A stretch of DNA of 47,977 bases from an uncultured Oribacterium sp. (GTDB lineage: Bacteria; Bacillota; Clostridia; Lachnospirales; Lachnospiraceae). The stretch's first letter is position 1. Each line of letters begins with the position of its first letter. The stretch is taken from assembly GCA_946413525.1 (NCBI GenBank), contig CAMKKZ010000031.1:1-47977 (forward strand). Direction: 5' to 3'. Both the position numbers and the translations under genes were made by a program. Under the pieces are notes generated by a model that saw only the letters and a list, made by a program, of their open reading frames with translations, did not search any database and was not told the origin of the DNA. Of this stretch, positions 26,075 through 34,329 are shown one piece after another.

Positions 26075-26887
26075 ATGTTTGGAATTCCTTTATTAACGTT
26101 AACGCTGCTCAGCATGTTCAATTTCAGCGGGAGTCCTGATGCCCGTGTCTTGACGTACATGGTTAGCTCATTCTCAGATCATGTTGATATAGTCTCGGCA
26201 GATCAGGTAAATAGAGAGAATTGGGATTGGTTTATCCACCACGATAATTGGTTTTCAACAGACGATCGCCTGACTGACGATATCTTGGAAAACACGCGTT
26301 CGTCCCGGATGAAGATGGCCATCGAAAACGATGTGCTGACTGTAGACGGCGAAATCAATTTCAACGGCAGCGAAGCGGAGATGCCGGAAGACAGGCTGAA
26401 TCTCAGTTTCCAATCCCTTGCGCAGTACCTCGGGAACCATGACGATGTCAAAATCGAACTTGTTGGCGGTATTTCTGACAATACGGAAAAGCGTTTTGAC
26501 TTCCTTTCCAACTGCCTCGTTGAAAACGGCGCGGCCAGGACACAGATCATACGTCTATATGATGCCAACATAGCAGAAAATACGATTCTCATCAGGCAGC
26601 ATGAAGAAACTGCGGCAGAAGCGGAATCCATCAGGGAGTCCGAAACTGCTGTCGTTCCCGAGGAAACAGGTGCGGGATCAACAGAAAGCATTGAAAAGGG
26701 CGAAACCGCGGTAGAAAGCGGAAACGCCGCCATTCCTGAGAGTGAAACCGCGGAAGAAAGCGGGAACGCCGCAGTTCCTAAAGAGACAGCGGCTGAAGGC
26801 CCCACCACAAACGGAACGGCATCCAATACAGCGGAGGAAACGAGCGCTTCATCCGAAGAGGGTCCTGGAAACCTCGTTACCATCTGA
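26075..26887 (+). CDS. Secreted or anchored protein with degenerate OmpA-like segment and acidic repeat tail
   Basis: The 270-residue protein starts at ATG 26075, 6 bases after GAGGAGGT. The N-terminus is hydrophobic but lacks the basic residues of a standard signal peptide. Residues about 85-165 resemble the C-terminal OmpA/MotB peptidoglycan-binding fold: SLAQYLGNHDDVKIELVGG and RFDFLSNCLVENGAARTQI match its pattern, but the usual Asp/Arg contact residues are not clearly kept. Residues 170-270 are a Glu/Thr/Ala/Ser-rich tail with two near-copies of a segment containing ESGNAA. The function is unknown. It is preceded by the five-unit hairpin array. Confidence 0.75.
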   Translation: MFGIPLLTLTLLSMFNFSGSPDARVLTYMVSSFSDHVDIVSADQVNRENWDWFIHHDNWFSTDDRLTDDILENTRSSRMKMAIENDVLTVDGEINFNGSEAEMPEDRLNLSFQSLAQYLGNHDDVKIELVGGISDNTEKRFDFLSNCLVENGAARTQIIRLYDANIAENTILIRQHEETAAEAESIRESETAVVPEETGAGSTESIEKGETAVESGNAAIPESETAEESGNAAVPKETAAEGPTTNGTASNTAEETSASSEEGPGNLVTI

Positions 26888-26894
26888 TACTTTG

Positions 26895-26929
26895 CCCGTA
26901 TTTCGCAACAGGGAAGTTCTTAATACGGG
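26895..26929 (+). terminator. Hairpin after the OmpA-like gene
   Basis: A perfect 8-bp stem CCCGTATT (26895-26902) / AATACGGG (26922-26929) begins 7 bases after the stop. There is only a weak T content after it. The remaining gap to 27047 holds nothing else recognised. Confidence 0.45.
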
Positions 26930-27047
26930 GTGCTTTCGTCAATGTTTCGTTATGTAGTTACGTAGTATGTAAGATGTAAAATGATTTTGAATTTGAAAAA
27001 TGAAAAAAGCGAAATGTAATCCAAAAAGAATACAGGAGGAAAAAAAG

Positions 27048-27680
27048 ATGAAGAAGTTTAATATTGTAAATATCACGAAAACCCTTATCGCTGCCCTTGT
27101 TTTCGGATCCGTATTCCTGGCAGCCCCGAATAACGCGTTGGCGGGACATTTGATGGAAAACGAAAAGGGAGTATGGTATCAGAAGGATGATGGAACTTAT
27201 CTTTGTAACGGAACCTTCAGAATAGGTTTGCAGGACTTTACTATTGACAGTGATGGTTACATTGTGAAAGATACCTTTGTTTCCGACAATTACCTGAAGG
27301 CTCAGCGCGTCCAGTCCCTGAGTGAGCTGGCGACCTATCGTTTCAAAGACCTCTCCATTTGCAACGGGAGAGTTGATGCCACCAGCCTCGAGGCATGGAA
27401 TTTCAATGATAATTTCATCAGCAGCGTGACGGAAATCAGCCCTAACGGTTTTTCTGACCAGAATATTGAATGCTCCACAAACAGCTCAGGCCATTGGATC
27501 GAAGGATACACCAGCGATGAGAACGGCGAAAGGTATACCAATTCTTCTGAGGAAAGCGTCATTAAGAAATACCGCGAGGATATGACAAAGATTACGCCCA
27601 ATTATACACATGGCAGGTCCGTTGATGCTATTTCAACACACGAAAGAATGTATAACGAATATATGAGCAGTACTAAATAA
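27048..27680 (+). CDS. Secreted protein of unknown function
   Basis: The 210-residue protein starts at ATG 27048 after ACAGGAGG, giving MKKFNIVNITKTLIAALVFG and a signal peptide with a likely cleavage after NNALA-G (near residue 33). An upstream in-frame ATG lacks an SD. The mature start, GVWYQKDDGTYLCNG followed by FTIDSDGYIV, resembles a single choline-binding-like wall repeat (W-x-x-x-x-D-G-x-Y). The remainder is polar with no recognised motif. The gene ends in a perfect 22-bp hairpin shared with the convergent phosphatase gene. Confidence 0.82.
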   Translation: MKKFNIVNITKTLIAALVFGSVFLAAPNNALAGHLMENEKGVWYQKDDGTYLCNGTFRIGLQDFTIDSDGYIVKDTFVSDNYLKAQRVQSLSELATYRFKDLSICNGRVDATSLEAWNFNDNFISSVTEISPNGFSDQNIECSTNSSGHWIEGYTSDENGERYTNSSEESVIKKYREDMTKITPNYTHGRSVDAISTHERMYNEYMSSTK

Positions 27681-27687
27681 AGGCAGA

Positions 27688-27737
27688 ACCGGGGACGGTT
27701 CCATGTTCCATTTCCGGAACATGGAACCGTCCCCGGT
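27688..27737. terminator. 22-bp REP-like palindrome between convergent genes
   Basis: Arms 27688-27709 and 27716-27737 are a perfect 22-bp inverted repeat containing GGGGACGGTTCCATGTTCC, with a 6-base loop. It lies 8 bases after one stop and 26 bases before the other, so it can terminate both. Related palindromes are at 31823-31851 and 39129-39179. Confidence 0.8.
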
Positions 27738-27763
27738 CGAATATTGCCTTAGGAATCACCGCG

Positions 27764-29155
27764 TCAGGCCGCTTGTTCTGCGGGCATGTATTCGTCTTCC
27801 ATCAGGTAATAAGCGCGTATGACCTGGGCAAAACGCTTCTCCACATCCTCCGCGTCATAAAGTCCGTCATCATATTGCAGAAGCCCGACCAGGGTCAGCG
27901 GGTATCTCACCGGCGGGTTTTCCAATGACAGCGGCTCATTCGCGCGGAGCTGGCTCGTACTCTGGTAAACAAGCTCAACCTTGTAATACTCCTTGCCATC
28001 TTCCGCTTCCCATTTGGAAAAAACAAGCTTGCAGCCGATAGGTGTTTTCCTTTCAATCGTGTCAGGAAGCTCATATTCATCGCAGCCAATCGCGGAGAGG
28101 ACGCTCACGATATTGGAATCATGGCCGCAAAGGAAGCTGAATACCCTTCCCGTCTCATCCATCTCGGAAGCGATCTCCTCAAGGAGCGGGTACGCCACAT
28201 TTACAGAGATCAGCGAAGCTTTGAAAAGAACATCCACATACGCGTCCTTGACACGGGAAATCGCGGCCCAGTCATCCTCGTCCAGTTTTTTCCCAAAGGC
28301 CGCCTTCTCCTTGTCCGCTTCCTCATAATACTGAAGAACAAGGGCGTCGCTTACCGTGGTCGCGGTCTTCAATGAGCCGGACATGGCCGGCTCCTTGCCC
28401 TCTTCAAGAATGATTTCTGTATCGTCCGTGGCAAAACCCGACAACTCCCCTTTTTTGTAAGCCTCCCCGTCTTCAAGGTCGATCACGTCGCTTATCAGGG
28501 AAAAAGAATCTTCCAGATCCCCTACGAAACCGGGCAGACCCTCGTCCCCGCCCATTTCGTCAATCTCGGAAAGCGCGTCCTTCACATATTCATCCGTCGC
28601 GAAATGCAGCTTCGGCGTAAAGGTCTCGTCCATTTCATTAAAAAGGTTATGTGTCTCGATATGAACCTGCGCGGAGGGCAGCATCCCGCTGGAAAAATAG
28701 CGGGCAGTGGCAATGGTACGCTGTTTGGAATTGGCATAAAAGCGGATTTTCCCCTCTTCTGGAATGTAATTCTCAGGAATAAGCCCTTCATGCTCCATCC
28801 ATTTCCGAAAATACTGCCCCATCATGACTTCCAAAACGCCGCCCTTCAGGGAAAGCTCGCTCGATGGAGATGTCCAGCCAAACCATTCATGAGGCGTAAT
28901 CCTTCCAAGGACGGAGTCCTTGTCCGAAAGCGGAGACCGTATATTGTGCCGGCTTAGGACAATGACTTTCTTCAGCGTATACTCATCCTCCTTGTCATCC
29001 ATTCCGGCATCCGAATGGGCCACGCTCTCCTCCGCAGCCGCGTTTTCTTTCACAGCCGCGTTTTCCTCCGCAGTCGCGGTATGGTGCGCAGCCCCGGCAG
29101 AAATCAGGGCAGCACATGACAAAACACAGGCAATTCGTTTCCAACAAGCTTTCAT
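27764..29155 (-). CDS. Secreted histidine acid phosphatase (phytase / glucose-1-phosphatase type)
   Basis: The 463-residue protein has a signal peptide (MKACWKRIACVLSCAALISA, cleavage near residue 25) and an acidic spacer. The catalytic RHNIRSP motif has its nucleophilic His at residue 70 (family consensus RHGxRxP). The proton-donor motif is GHDSN at 344-348. PYAN-type SKQRTIATARYF fits the conserved core region. It should remove phosphate from sugar phosphates, phytate or similar substrates outside the cell; the exact substrate cannot be read. ATG 29155 follows GGGAGGAG, which overlaps the edge of a degenerate two-hairpin repeat. Confidence 0.9.
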   Translation of the reverse strand: MKACWKRIACVLSCAALISAGAAHHTATAEENAAVKENAAAEESVAHSDAGMDDKEDEYTLKKVIVLSRHNIRSPLSDKDSVLGRITPHEWFGWTSPSSELSLKGGVLEVMMGQYFRKWMEHEGLIPENYIPEEGKIRFYANSKQRTIATARYFSSGMLPSAQVHIETHNLFNEMDETFTPKLHFATDEYVKDALSEIDEMGGDEGLPGFVGDLEDSFSLISDVIDLEDGEAYKKGELSGFATDDTEIILEEGKEPAMSGSLKTATTVSDALVLQYYEEADKEKAAFGKKLDEDDWAAISRVKDAYVDVLFKASLISVNVAYPLLEEIASEMDETGRVFSFLCGHDSNIVSVLSAIGCDEYELPDTIERKTPIGCKLVFSKWEAEDGKEYYKVELVYQSTSQLRANEPLSLENPPVRYPLTLVGLLQYDDGLYDAEDVEKRFAQVIRAYYLMEDEYMPAEQAA

Positions 29156-29157
29156 TT

Positions 29158-29215
29158 CACTCCTCCCTTATTATCAAAGTGGTTTTTTGAGCCTTTTTTC
29201 CGCGTACTCTAGCCA
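29158..29215 (-). repeat. Degenerate single unit of the two-hairpin leader repeat
   Basis: CTCCCTTATTATCAAAGTGG and the following T-rich loop match the first half of a unit; the second hairpin is not preserved. On the minus strand its edge gives the AAGGGAGGAG SD of the acid phosphatase gene. Confidence 0.6.
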
Positions 29216-29261
29216 TTAAAAAATTTTCTGCGTGCTTTCCATTAAAAAAATTCAAAAATAT

Positions 29262-29599
29262 ATACATACTTATCCGTTTCCACCACACAGTCCGCCCTGC
29301 CCTTTCCGCTATGAACCTCCGCCATCGTGTACTGCCCCAGAAGCATAAATACGATGTAGATCACATTTTGAAAGTTTGTCTCTATCACTTTTTCATCCTG
29401 TGGGTATGGAAGTCTTGCAAAGAGGACCGTGAAGCGATCCCTAATGGCATCCGTATTTCCCTTTCGGATATCCAGCACAAAGCTTCGGATGTCCAGGGGA
29501 TTCGGATCCTTCTCGGCGCAGAGATAGTAAGGCGCAAGACTTTTTTAAAAACCATATTTCACTTCCTCGTTCGGATATCCCAGCGCATAGCTCCGACCT
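29262..29599 (-). pseudogene. Fragment of an AAA-ATPase/PD-(D/E)XK family gene
   Basis: This stretch is nearly identical to bases about 30283-30622 of the intact gene next door. It encodes the region from YPNEEVKYGF to the nuclease residues GRADCVVETDKYVYIFEF and breaks off just before the essential Lys. The codon TTA (Leu after YGF) has become TAA, a nonsense change caused by one T/A substitution. Both ends lose similarity abruptly. It is a duplicated, inactivated C-terminal fragment. Confidence 0.88.
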
Positions 29600-29750
29600 T
29601 GACCCATGGTCTATCTTACCATAAATCACCGGCTCCAACAACAAAGAAAAGTTCCTGGATAAAGCCCTGACGCAGAAAGATACGCAGTCTTAATCCTTGT
29701 GGCAAAATGAATCCGGGGGTTCATGAAATAAAAATCCCTGAATACGATTT

Positions 29751-29789
29751 GGGAAAAAAGAAAGAGCCGACTGTGTAAAGGTCAGCTCT
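29751..29789 (-). terminator. Rho-independent terminator, minus strand
   Basis: On the minus strand AGAGCTGAC pairs with GTCGGCTCT (29789-29781 with 29771-29763, one G-U pair), followed by TTTCTTTTTT. It follows the decayed amidohydrolase fragment. Confidence 0.75.
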
Positions 29790-29836
29790 CCTTTCTTATA
29801 TACCGCTCAATAAAATATGTCCATCCAGATGGAATT

Positions 29837-29905
29837 TCAATTTATAGGATTGTTCTTGTTCGCTGTGAAAATTTTTGCGTTCCTGATGATCTTATCTGCT
29901 TTCAT
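29837..29905 (-). pseudogene. N-terminal remnant of an amidohydrolase gene
   Basis: ATG 29905 opens a 22-residue frame beginning MKADKIIRNAKIFTA, which resembles the start of YtcJ-type metal-dependent amidohydrolases (first beta-strand before the metal motif). A TGA ends it after NNPIN and nothing of the catalytic domain follows before the terminator at 29751-29789. A good promoter (30057-30029) remains upstream. It appears to be a gene whose body was deleted. A short unrelated functional peptide cannot be excluded. Confidence 0.45.
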
Positions 29906-30028
29906 GGACATCCCCTTTTTTTGTATGACTTTAAGAACATGGTGATTCGCATCTACTTTATCGCAAGGGGAGGGTTTTCATATCCGGCTGCTCTCAAATC
30001 ACTCTGGCCTGAATGCCCTCTCCTCAAT

Positions 30029-30057
30029 AATATATTTCAATTTTTTGATTTTTTCAA
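30029..30057 (-). promoter_or_regulatory. Sigma-A promoter of the amidohydrolase remnant
   Basis: On the minus strand TTGAAA (30057-30052), a 17-bp spacer and TATATT (30034-30029) form a good promoter about 125 bp before the remnant ATG at 29905. The leader shows no recognised riboswitch. Confidence 0.6.
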
Positions 30058-30123
30058 GGCAAAACATTCAAAATGTACTCTCCATTTCTTCATCTATCCA
30101 GGTAGTTGCGAAAAAACGAATTA

Positions 30124-31698
30124 TCACATTACCTTCCACTCATCCAGGTTTCTGTCTTTTGAGTTAAAATTCACTCCAATCTTCAGTAACTGTCTTTTAT
30201 CCGCGGCATAGGGGCTGGCATAGCCTGCCTCCTCTATCTGATTTAATGCTTCATCAGCGCTCTTATCCCGTTTGAACTCAAAGATATATACATACTTATC
30301 CGTTTCCACCACGCAGTCCGCCCTGCCCTTTCCGCTATGAACCTCCGCCATCGTGTACTGCCCCAGGAGCATAAATACGATGTAGATCACATTTTGAAAG
30401 TTTGTCTCTATCACTTTTTCATCCTGTGGGTAGGGAAGTCTTGCGAAGAGAGCCGTGAAGCGATCCCTAAGGGCATCCGTATTTCCCTTTCGGATATCCA
30501 GCACAAAGCTTCGGATTTCCAGGGGATTCGGATCCTTCTCAGCGCAGAGATAGTAGGGCGCAAGACTTTTTAAAAAACCATATTTCACTTCCTCGTTCGG
30601 ATATCCCAGCGCATAACTCCGAAATTCCTTATCAAAAGCTTTTATCGTCAGATAACCGGTCTGGTAAAAAAGCGGAACCGGATTTTCACTTTCCACTCTG
30701 TAATCCGTAAGCGATGCTTCTTCCTCATAATAATCATTGCCGGAAAACTGCTTCGCGTCAAAGCCCGTCTTCTTTAAGCGGTCAATCAAAAAGGTGGGGG
30801 TGCCGGTTGAAAACCAGTACATACCAAATTCGTTTTTCGAAAAGGCGTTAAGCAGGCTGAAGGGATTATATACGCTCTCCGCGTTTTGCGAAAAGCGGTA
30901 TCCGTCATACATCCTCTTTAGCATCTGAAAGCACGCTTCCACATCCATTTCCTGCGCCTTGGCCAGCGTTTCAACCTCCGGCAGGAAGACCGTCTCAAGC
31001 TCGGATTGCGTAATGCCGCAGATTCCGCTGTATGCCCGATCCAGGGAGATATCATTCAACTGGTTCAAGTCGCTGAATATGCTCACCCTGGAAAACCTGG
31101 TCACGCCGGTAAGGAAAACGAACTTCAAATATCGGTCATAACTTTTTAAAGTAGAGAAAAATCCCTTGGACACTGCCTTATTGTGTTCCAGAAGCTCCGG
31201 ATCTCCAAGCTCGAGCAGCGGCTTGTCATATTCATCAACCAGAACGACCGCATTCCTCCCCGTGCTTTCAGCGGCTTTTTTGATAAGATACTGGAATCTA
31301 ATTGACAGGGCACTGTCCGCCTGCTCATCTCCATATATATCTTCCCATTCCTTAAGATGCGCATCTAAAACCTGCTCAAGCGCGCTGTCCTCCTTAAAGT
31401 TATTCTTATTAAAATCAATATAAAACACCGGATACTCCTGCCACGCGTCCGGCTCGTCCCGCTCCATTTCTTCTATCTTAAGTCCAGAAAAAAGCTCCTT
31501 CTTCCCTTCAAAGTAGGCTCGCAAAGTCGATAAGAACAGGCTTTTTCCGAAGCGTCTGGGACGGCTTAGAAAATAGGGTTTACCAGTATGGACCAGCTTG
31601 TAAATATACTCTGACTTATCCACATAAACATAAGCATCTTTTATCAGACTTTCAAAGTCCTGTATTCCCAAAGGCAGCTTTCGGATTCCGTTCTTCAT
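30124..31698 (-). CDS. AAA-ATPase-like protein with C-terminal PD-(D/E)XK nuclease domain
   Basis: The 524-residue protein belongs to the multicopy AAA-ATPase-like/PDDEXK_9 family of gut anaerobes. N-terminal ATPase features: KLPLGIQDFESLI and YVDKSEYIY, Walker A SRPRRFGKSLF (about 45-55), Walker B AVVLVDEYDKPLLE, sensor-like LTGVTRFSRVSIFSDLNQL, and YDGYRFS. The C-terminal nuclease core has GRADCVVETDKYVYIFEFKRD (Asp and the E-x-K pair present). Biochemical role is unknown; roles in defence or mobile-element biology are speculation. I chose ATG 31698 (SD AAGGGG) rather than the upstream in-frame start. A paralogue (32479-34047) and a broken copy (29262-29599) flank it. Confidence 0.85.
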   Translation of the reverse strand: MKNGIRKLPLGIQDFESLIKDAYVYVDKSEYIYKLVHTGKPYFLSRPRRFGKSLFLSTLRAYFEGKKELFSGLKIEEMERDEPDAWQEYPVFYIDFNKNNFKEDSALEQVLDAHLKEWEDIYGDEQADSALSIRFQYLIKKAAESTGRNAVVLVDEYDKPLLELGDPELLEHNKAVSKGFFSTLKSYDRYLKFVFLTGVTRFSRVSIFSDLNQLNDISLDRAYSGICGITQSELETVFLPEVETLAKAQEMDVEACFQMLKRMYDGYRFSQNAESVYNPFSLLNAFSKNEFGMYWFSTGTPTFLIDRLKKTGFDAKQFSGNDYYEEEASLTDYRVESENPVPLFYQTGYLTIKAFDKEFRSYALGYPNEEVKYGFLKSLAPYYLCAEKDPNPLEIRSFVLDIRKGNTDALRDRFTALFARLPYPQDEKVIETNFQNVIYIVFMLLGQYTMAEVHSGKGRADCVVETDKYVYIFEFKRDKSADEALNQIEEAGYASPYAADKRQLLKIGVNFNSKDRNLDEWKVM

Positions 31699-31785
31699 TG
31701 TTTTTGTCACCCCTTTATAGAACATTTTACAAAGTTACTGCCCTTGCCCCGGAGGGGCGAGGGAGCCCGCACGGCTTTCTGTGCA

Positions 31786-32220
31786 TCAGAGGAATCCGGG
31801 AGGATTCCTTCCATTGTGGAATGTGGAACAGGGGACGGTTCCATGTTCCACGTTCATAGCAGAATTATTATACCAAACAAAGAAAAACGCCTCCAGTTTT
31901 TTTGCCTGAAAGCGTTCTTTTGCCTCCTGCTCCAGAAACGCCCCCATGCCCTGTTCCCGTATCATCCGCAGATTCTCCAACGGAGACTCCCAATGCGGAT
32001 ACTGCGTTGTATAGCGGCTCTCCTTCTCCATCACGTCTTCGCAGGGATAGCCGGGACATTCATCGCAATATGTATAGCCATTTGCTCTGCGCTTCCGGCA
32101 CAGAATGATTCCACAATGTTTAGCACAAAATTCCAGCTTGTTCTTATCCGGACCATTACAGCCAGGACAAGGGTTGTGCTCAATAAGCGCCTGAGAACAG
32201 AGCAAGCTTGATGATACCAT
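31786..32220 (-). CDS. DUF3795-like Cys-rich protein, probably decayed
   Basis: The open frame (144 codons) keeps the middle of the DUF3795 family: NPCPGCNG, CAKHCGI, YCDECPGYPCEDV and a following ENLRMIREQG helix. These Cys pairs look metal-binding. The ATG at 32220 lacks an SD and the expected N-terminal CGL-type Cys motif is absent; an ILCGL motif appears just upstream in another frame, suggesting a frameshift or small deletion. The C-terminus lacks the usual final Cys motifs and its last roughly 20 codons run through a REP-like palindrome (31823-31851). I consider it a truncated relic, though still open. Confidence 0.55.
   Translation of the reverse strand: MVSSSLLCSQALIEHNPCPGCNGPDKNKLEFCAKHCGIILCRKRRANGYTYCDECPGYPCEDVMEKESRYTTQYPHWESPLENLRMIREQGMGAFLEQEAKERFQAKKLEAFFFVWYNNSAMNVEHGTVPCSTFHNGRNPPGFL
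31823..31851. repeat. REP-like palindrome with GGGGACGGTTCC
   Basis: GTGGAACA (31823-31830) pairs with TGTTCCAC (31844-31851) around GGGGACGGTTCCA. It shares GGGGACGGTTCCATGTTCC with 27688-27737. It lies inside the 3' end of the DUF3795-like frame. Confidence 0.7.
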
Positions 32221-32361
32221 ATCTCAGGACGCTTGTCATTTAATCCGCAGAGTATAATTTCATTCTTAACAATGGACCGCCATGCTGCTGTCCGGGCTTT
32301 TTGCGTTCTGTCATAAAGATGCCCCATCCTGTCTAAAATCCGCACTTGACAAAGGAACCGG

Positions 32362-32390
32362 TTTACGGCAAACTGCCGACACTATATAAT
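32362..32390 (+). promoter_or_regulatory. Sigma-A promoter for the second AAA-ATPase/nuclease gene
   Basis: TTTACG (32362-32367), 17-bp spacer, perfect TATAAT (32385-32390), about 90 bp before ATG 32479. Confidence 0.65.
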
Positions 32391-32478
32391 AACGAAAATC
32401 AGGGAAATGCCGGCATAAGCTTGCCTTTACGCTGCATGGCATGAATTCTTTTGTAAATCATCTGCGAGGAGGTGCGGC

Positions 32479-34047
32479 ATGAGAAAACTGCCTATTGGCA
32501 TACAGGGATTTGAAAAACTGATTCGGGAGGGATTTGTCTATGTAGACAAGACAGAGTACATCTACAGGCTTGCCGGCGGGAGCGGAATGTATTTTCTGAG
32601 CAGACCGAGACGGTTTGGAAAGAGCCTTCTTCTTGTCGCCATGAAGGCGTACTGGCTGGGGAAGAAGGAGCTTTTCCATGGTCTCAGGATAGAAGAACTG
32701 GAAAAAGATAATCCGGATGCCTGGAAGCACTATCCAGTATTTCATTTCGATTTCAACGGTGAAAGCTACCTGAACAAGGCTTCCCTGGAAAATATCATCG
32801 ATGAGCATCTGCGACGCTTTGAAAAATCTTACGCGGTTGAAGACGGGAAGGGAACGCTGGGGGAACGGTTCCGGCGCCTGCTGTCCGAAGCAAAGAGGCA
32901 GACCGGCCTCGGCTGCGTCGTCCTTGTGGACGAGTACGACAAGCCGCTTCTTGAAGTAATGGAAAACCCGGAACTGGAGGAATACAACAAGGCGATTTTC
33001 AAAGGCTTTTTCAGCACACTCAAGGGCTATGATGAGTACCTGCACTTTGTATTCATAACCGGGGTGACCAAATTTGAAAAGGCCAGCATCTTCAGCGACC
33101 TGAACCAACTGGAGGACATTTCCTTTGACGCGGACTATGCGGGTATATGCGGGATTACGGAAGAAGAAGCGGGTGAAAATTTCCAGCCTGAAATAGCCCA
33201 CCTGGCTGCGGAGCGGGGCCTTTCGGAAGAGGACTGTCGAAAAGGTCTGGAAAATACCTATGACGGATACCGCTTTTCTCCCTCGGCGGATCTGAGAGTG
33301 TACAATCCATTCAGCCTGCTCAACGCGCTTAAGAAGAGGGACTTTGCCTACTACTGGTTTTCCACGGGCACTCCGACCTTCCTTGTGAAGAGACTCAGGA
33401 GGGACACCTTCGATGTCCGAAGGCTGGCGGACAAAACCATACACGCGGATGAAGGCAGAATCTCCGACTACCGGGCAAGCGATCCGGATCCCGTCCCGCT
33501 GCTGTACCAGACCGGCTACCTGACGATAGCGGACTATGATGAAAGACGCGGGCGGTGTACGCTGGCCTTCCCCAACGATGAAGTCAAGTACGGATTCCTT
33601 GACTGCCTGGTTCCGGAGTACGCTCCCGCGGCCACAAGTTGGAAAGGGGCGGATATATTTACACTGGACGAGCATGTGGAAAACGGGAACCTGGACGGAA
33701 TACGCGACGTGTTCACAGCACTGTTCGCGAGCATCACGTATACCACAAATGATGCCCCCTTCGAGCACTATTTCCAGACGGTTTTCTACCTGGTATTCAC
33801 ACTGCTGGGCAGATTTGTGGACTGCGAAACGCATACCTATACGGGGCGCGTCGACTGCGTGCTGGAGACGGACAAGTACGTGTACCTATTTGAATTCAAG
33901 CGGGACGGCACAGCGGAGGAGGCACTCCGGCAGATCGGGGAAATGCGCTATGCTGACATCTACGCCGCGGATCCCAGGAAGCTTTTTAAAATCGGCGCAG
34001 CCTTCGACTCGAAAAAACGCGCGCTCAAGGATTGGAAGGCTCTGTAA
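32479..34047 (+). CDS. AAA-ATPase-like protein with C-terminal PD-(D/E)XK nuclease domain (second paralogue)
   Basis: The 522-residue protein is a clear paralogue of the 30124-31698 product. It begins MRKLPIGIQGFEKLI, with Walker A SRPRRFGKSLL (about 41-51), Walker B VVLVDEYDKPLLE, FITGVTKFEKASIFSDLNQL, YDGYRFS, YYWFSTGTPTFLVKRL, and the nuclease core GRVDCVLETDKYVYLFEFKRD near residues 455-475. Start ATG 32479 follows GAGGAGGTG. It has its own promoter and terminator, so it is a single-gene unit, divergent from the degraded DUF3795-like gene. The long open frame on the opposite strand is a coding shadow. Cellular function is unknown. Confidence 0.87.
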   Translation: MRKLPIGIQGFEKLIREGFVYVDKTEYIYRLAGGSGMYFLSRPRRFGKSLLLVAMKAYWLGKKELFHGLRIEELEKDNPDAWKHYPVFHFDFNGESYLNKASLENIIDEHLRRFEKSYAVEDGKGTLGERFRRLLSEAKRQTGLGCVVLVDEYDKPLLEVMENPELEEYNKAIFKGFFSTLKGYDEYLHFVFITGVTKFEKASIFSDLNQLEDISFDADYAGICGITEEEAGENFQPEIAHLAAERGLSEEDCRKGLENTYDGYRFSPSADLRVYNPFSLLNALKKRDFAYYWFSTGTPTFLVKRLRRDTFDVRRLADKTIHADEGRISDYRASDPDPVPLLYQTGYLTIADYDERRGRCTLAFPNDEVKYGFLDCLVPEYAPAATSWKGADIFTLDEHVENGNLDGIRDVFTALFASITYTTNDAPFEHYFQTVFYLVFTLLGRFVDCETHTYTGRVDCVLETDKYVYLFEFKRDGTAEEALRQIGEMRYADIYAADPRKLFKIGAAFDSKKRALKDWKAL

Positions 34048-34052
34048 CAGAT

Positions 34053-34088
34053 AAACTCCGCCATCCCGACTAACGGACGGCGGAGTTT
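34053..34088 (+). terminator. Terminator after the second AAA-ATPase/nuclease gene
   Basis: AAACTCCGCC (34053-34062) pairs with GGCGGAGTTT (34079-34088), followed by a T-rich stretch (AATTGTTCTTT), 6 bases after the stop. Confidence 0.75.
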
Positions 34089-34104
34089 AATTGTTCTTTA
34101 CATT

Positions 34105-34315
34105 CTCATCTATCAGAGTGGTTATTGGCCGCTCTGAGTTCTGACATGGCGAACCGCCCGCGGGGCAAATCGGCTCATCTATCAGAGTGGGTTTTTGCCG
34201 CTCTGAATTCTGACATAGCGAACCGCCTGCGGGACAAGATGGCTCTCATATCAGAGTGAGTTTTGGCCACTCTGAGTTCATGACCAGGCGATGCGGTATC
34301 GCATCATTAAGGCGA
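34105..34315 (-). repeat. Three tandem units of the two-hairpin repeat between convergent genes
   Basis: Units start near 34105, 34175 and 34243 (spacing 68-69 bp). All have CAGAGTGG/CCGCTCTG-type or CCACTCTG stems; the third ends with GATGCGGTATCGCATC. Here the array does not precede a gene start: it lies between two gene 3' ends. Confidence 0.8.
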
Positions 34316-34329
34316 CTCTATTATTAAGT

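Noticed and set aside
29921..30211. Plus-strand 96-codon frame overlapping the end of the first AAA-ATPase/nuclease gene
   Set aside because: No SD, no recognisable domain, and it overlaps a conserved gene end.
32458..33834. Long minus-strand open frame opposite the second AAA-ATPase/nuclease gene
   Set aside because: It lies antisense to a clearly conserved protein with ATPase and nuclease motifs; its translation shows no recognisable domain. It is a coding shadow.
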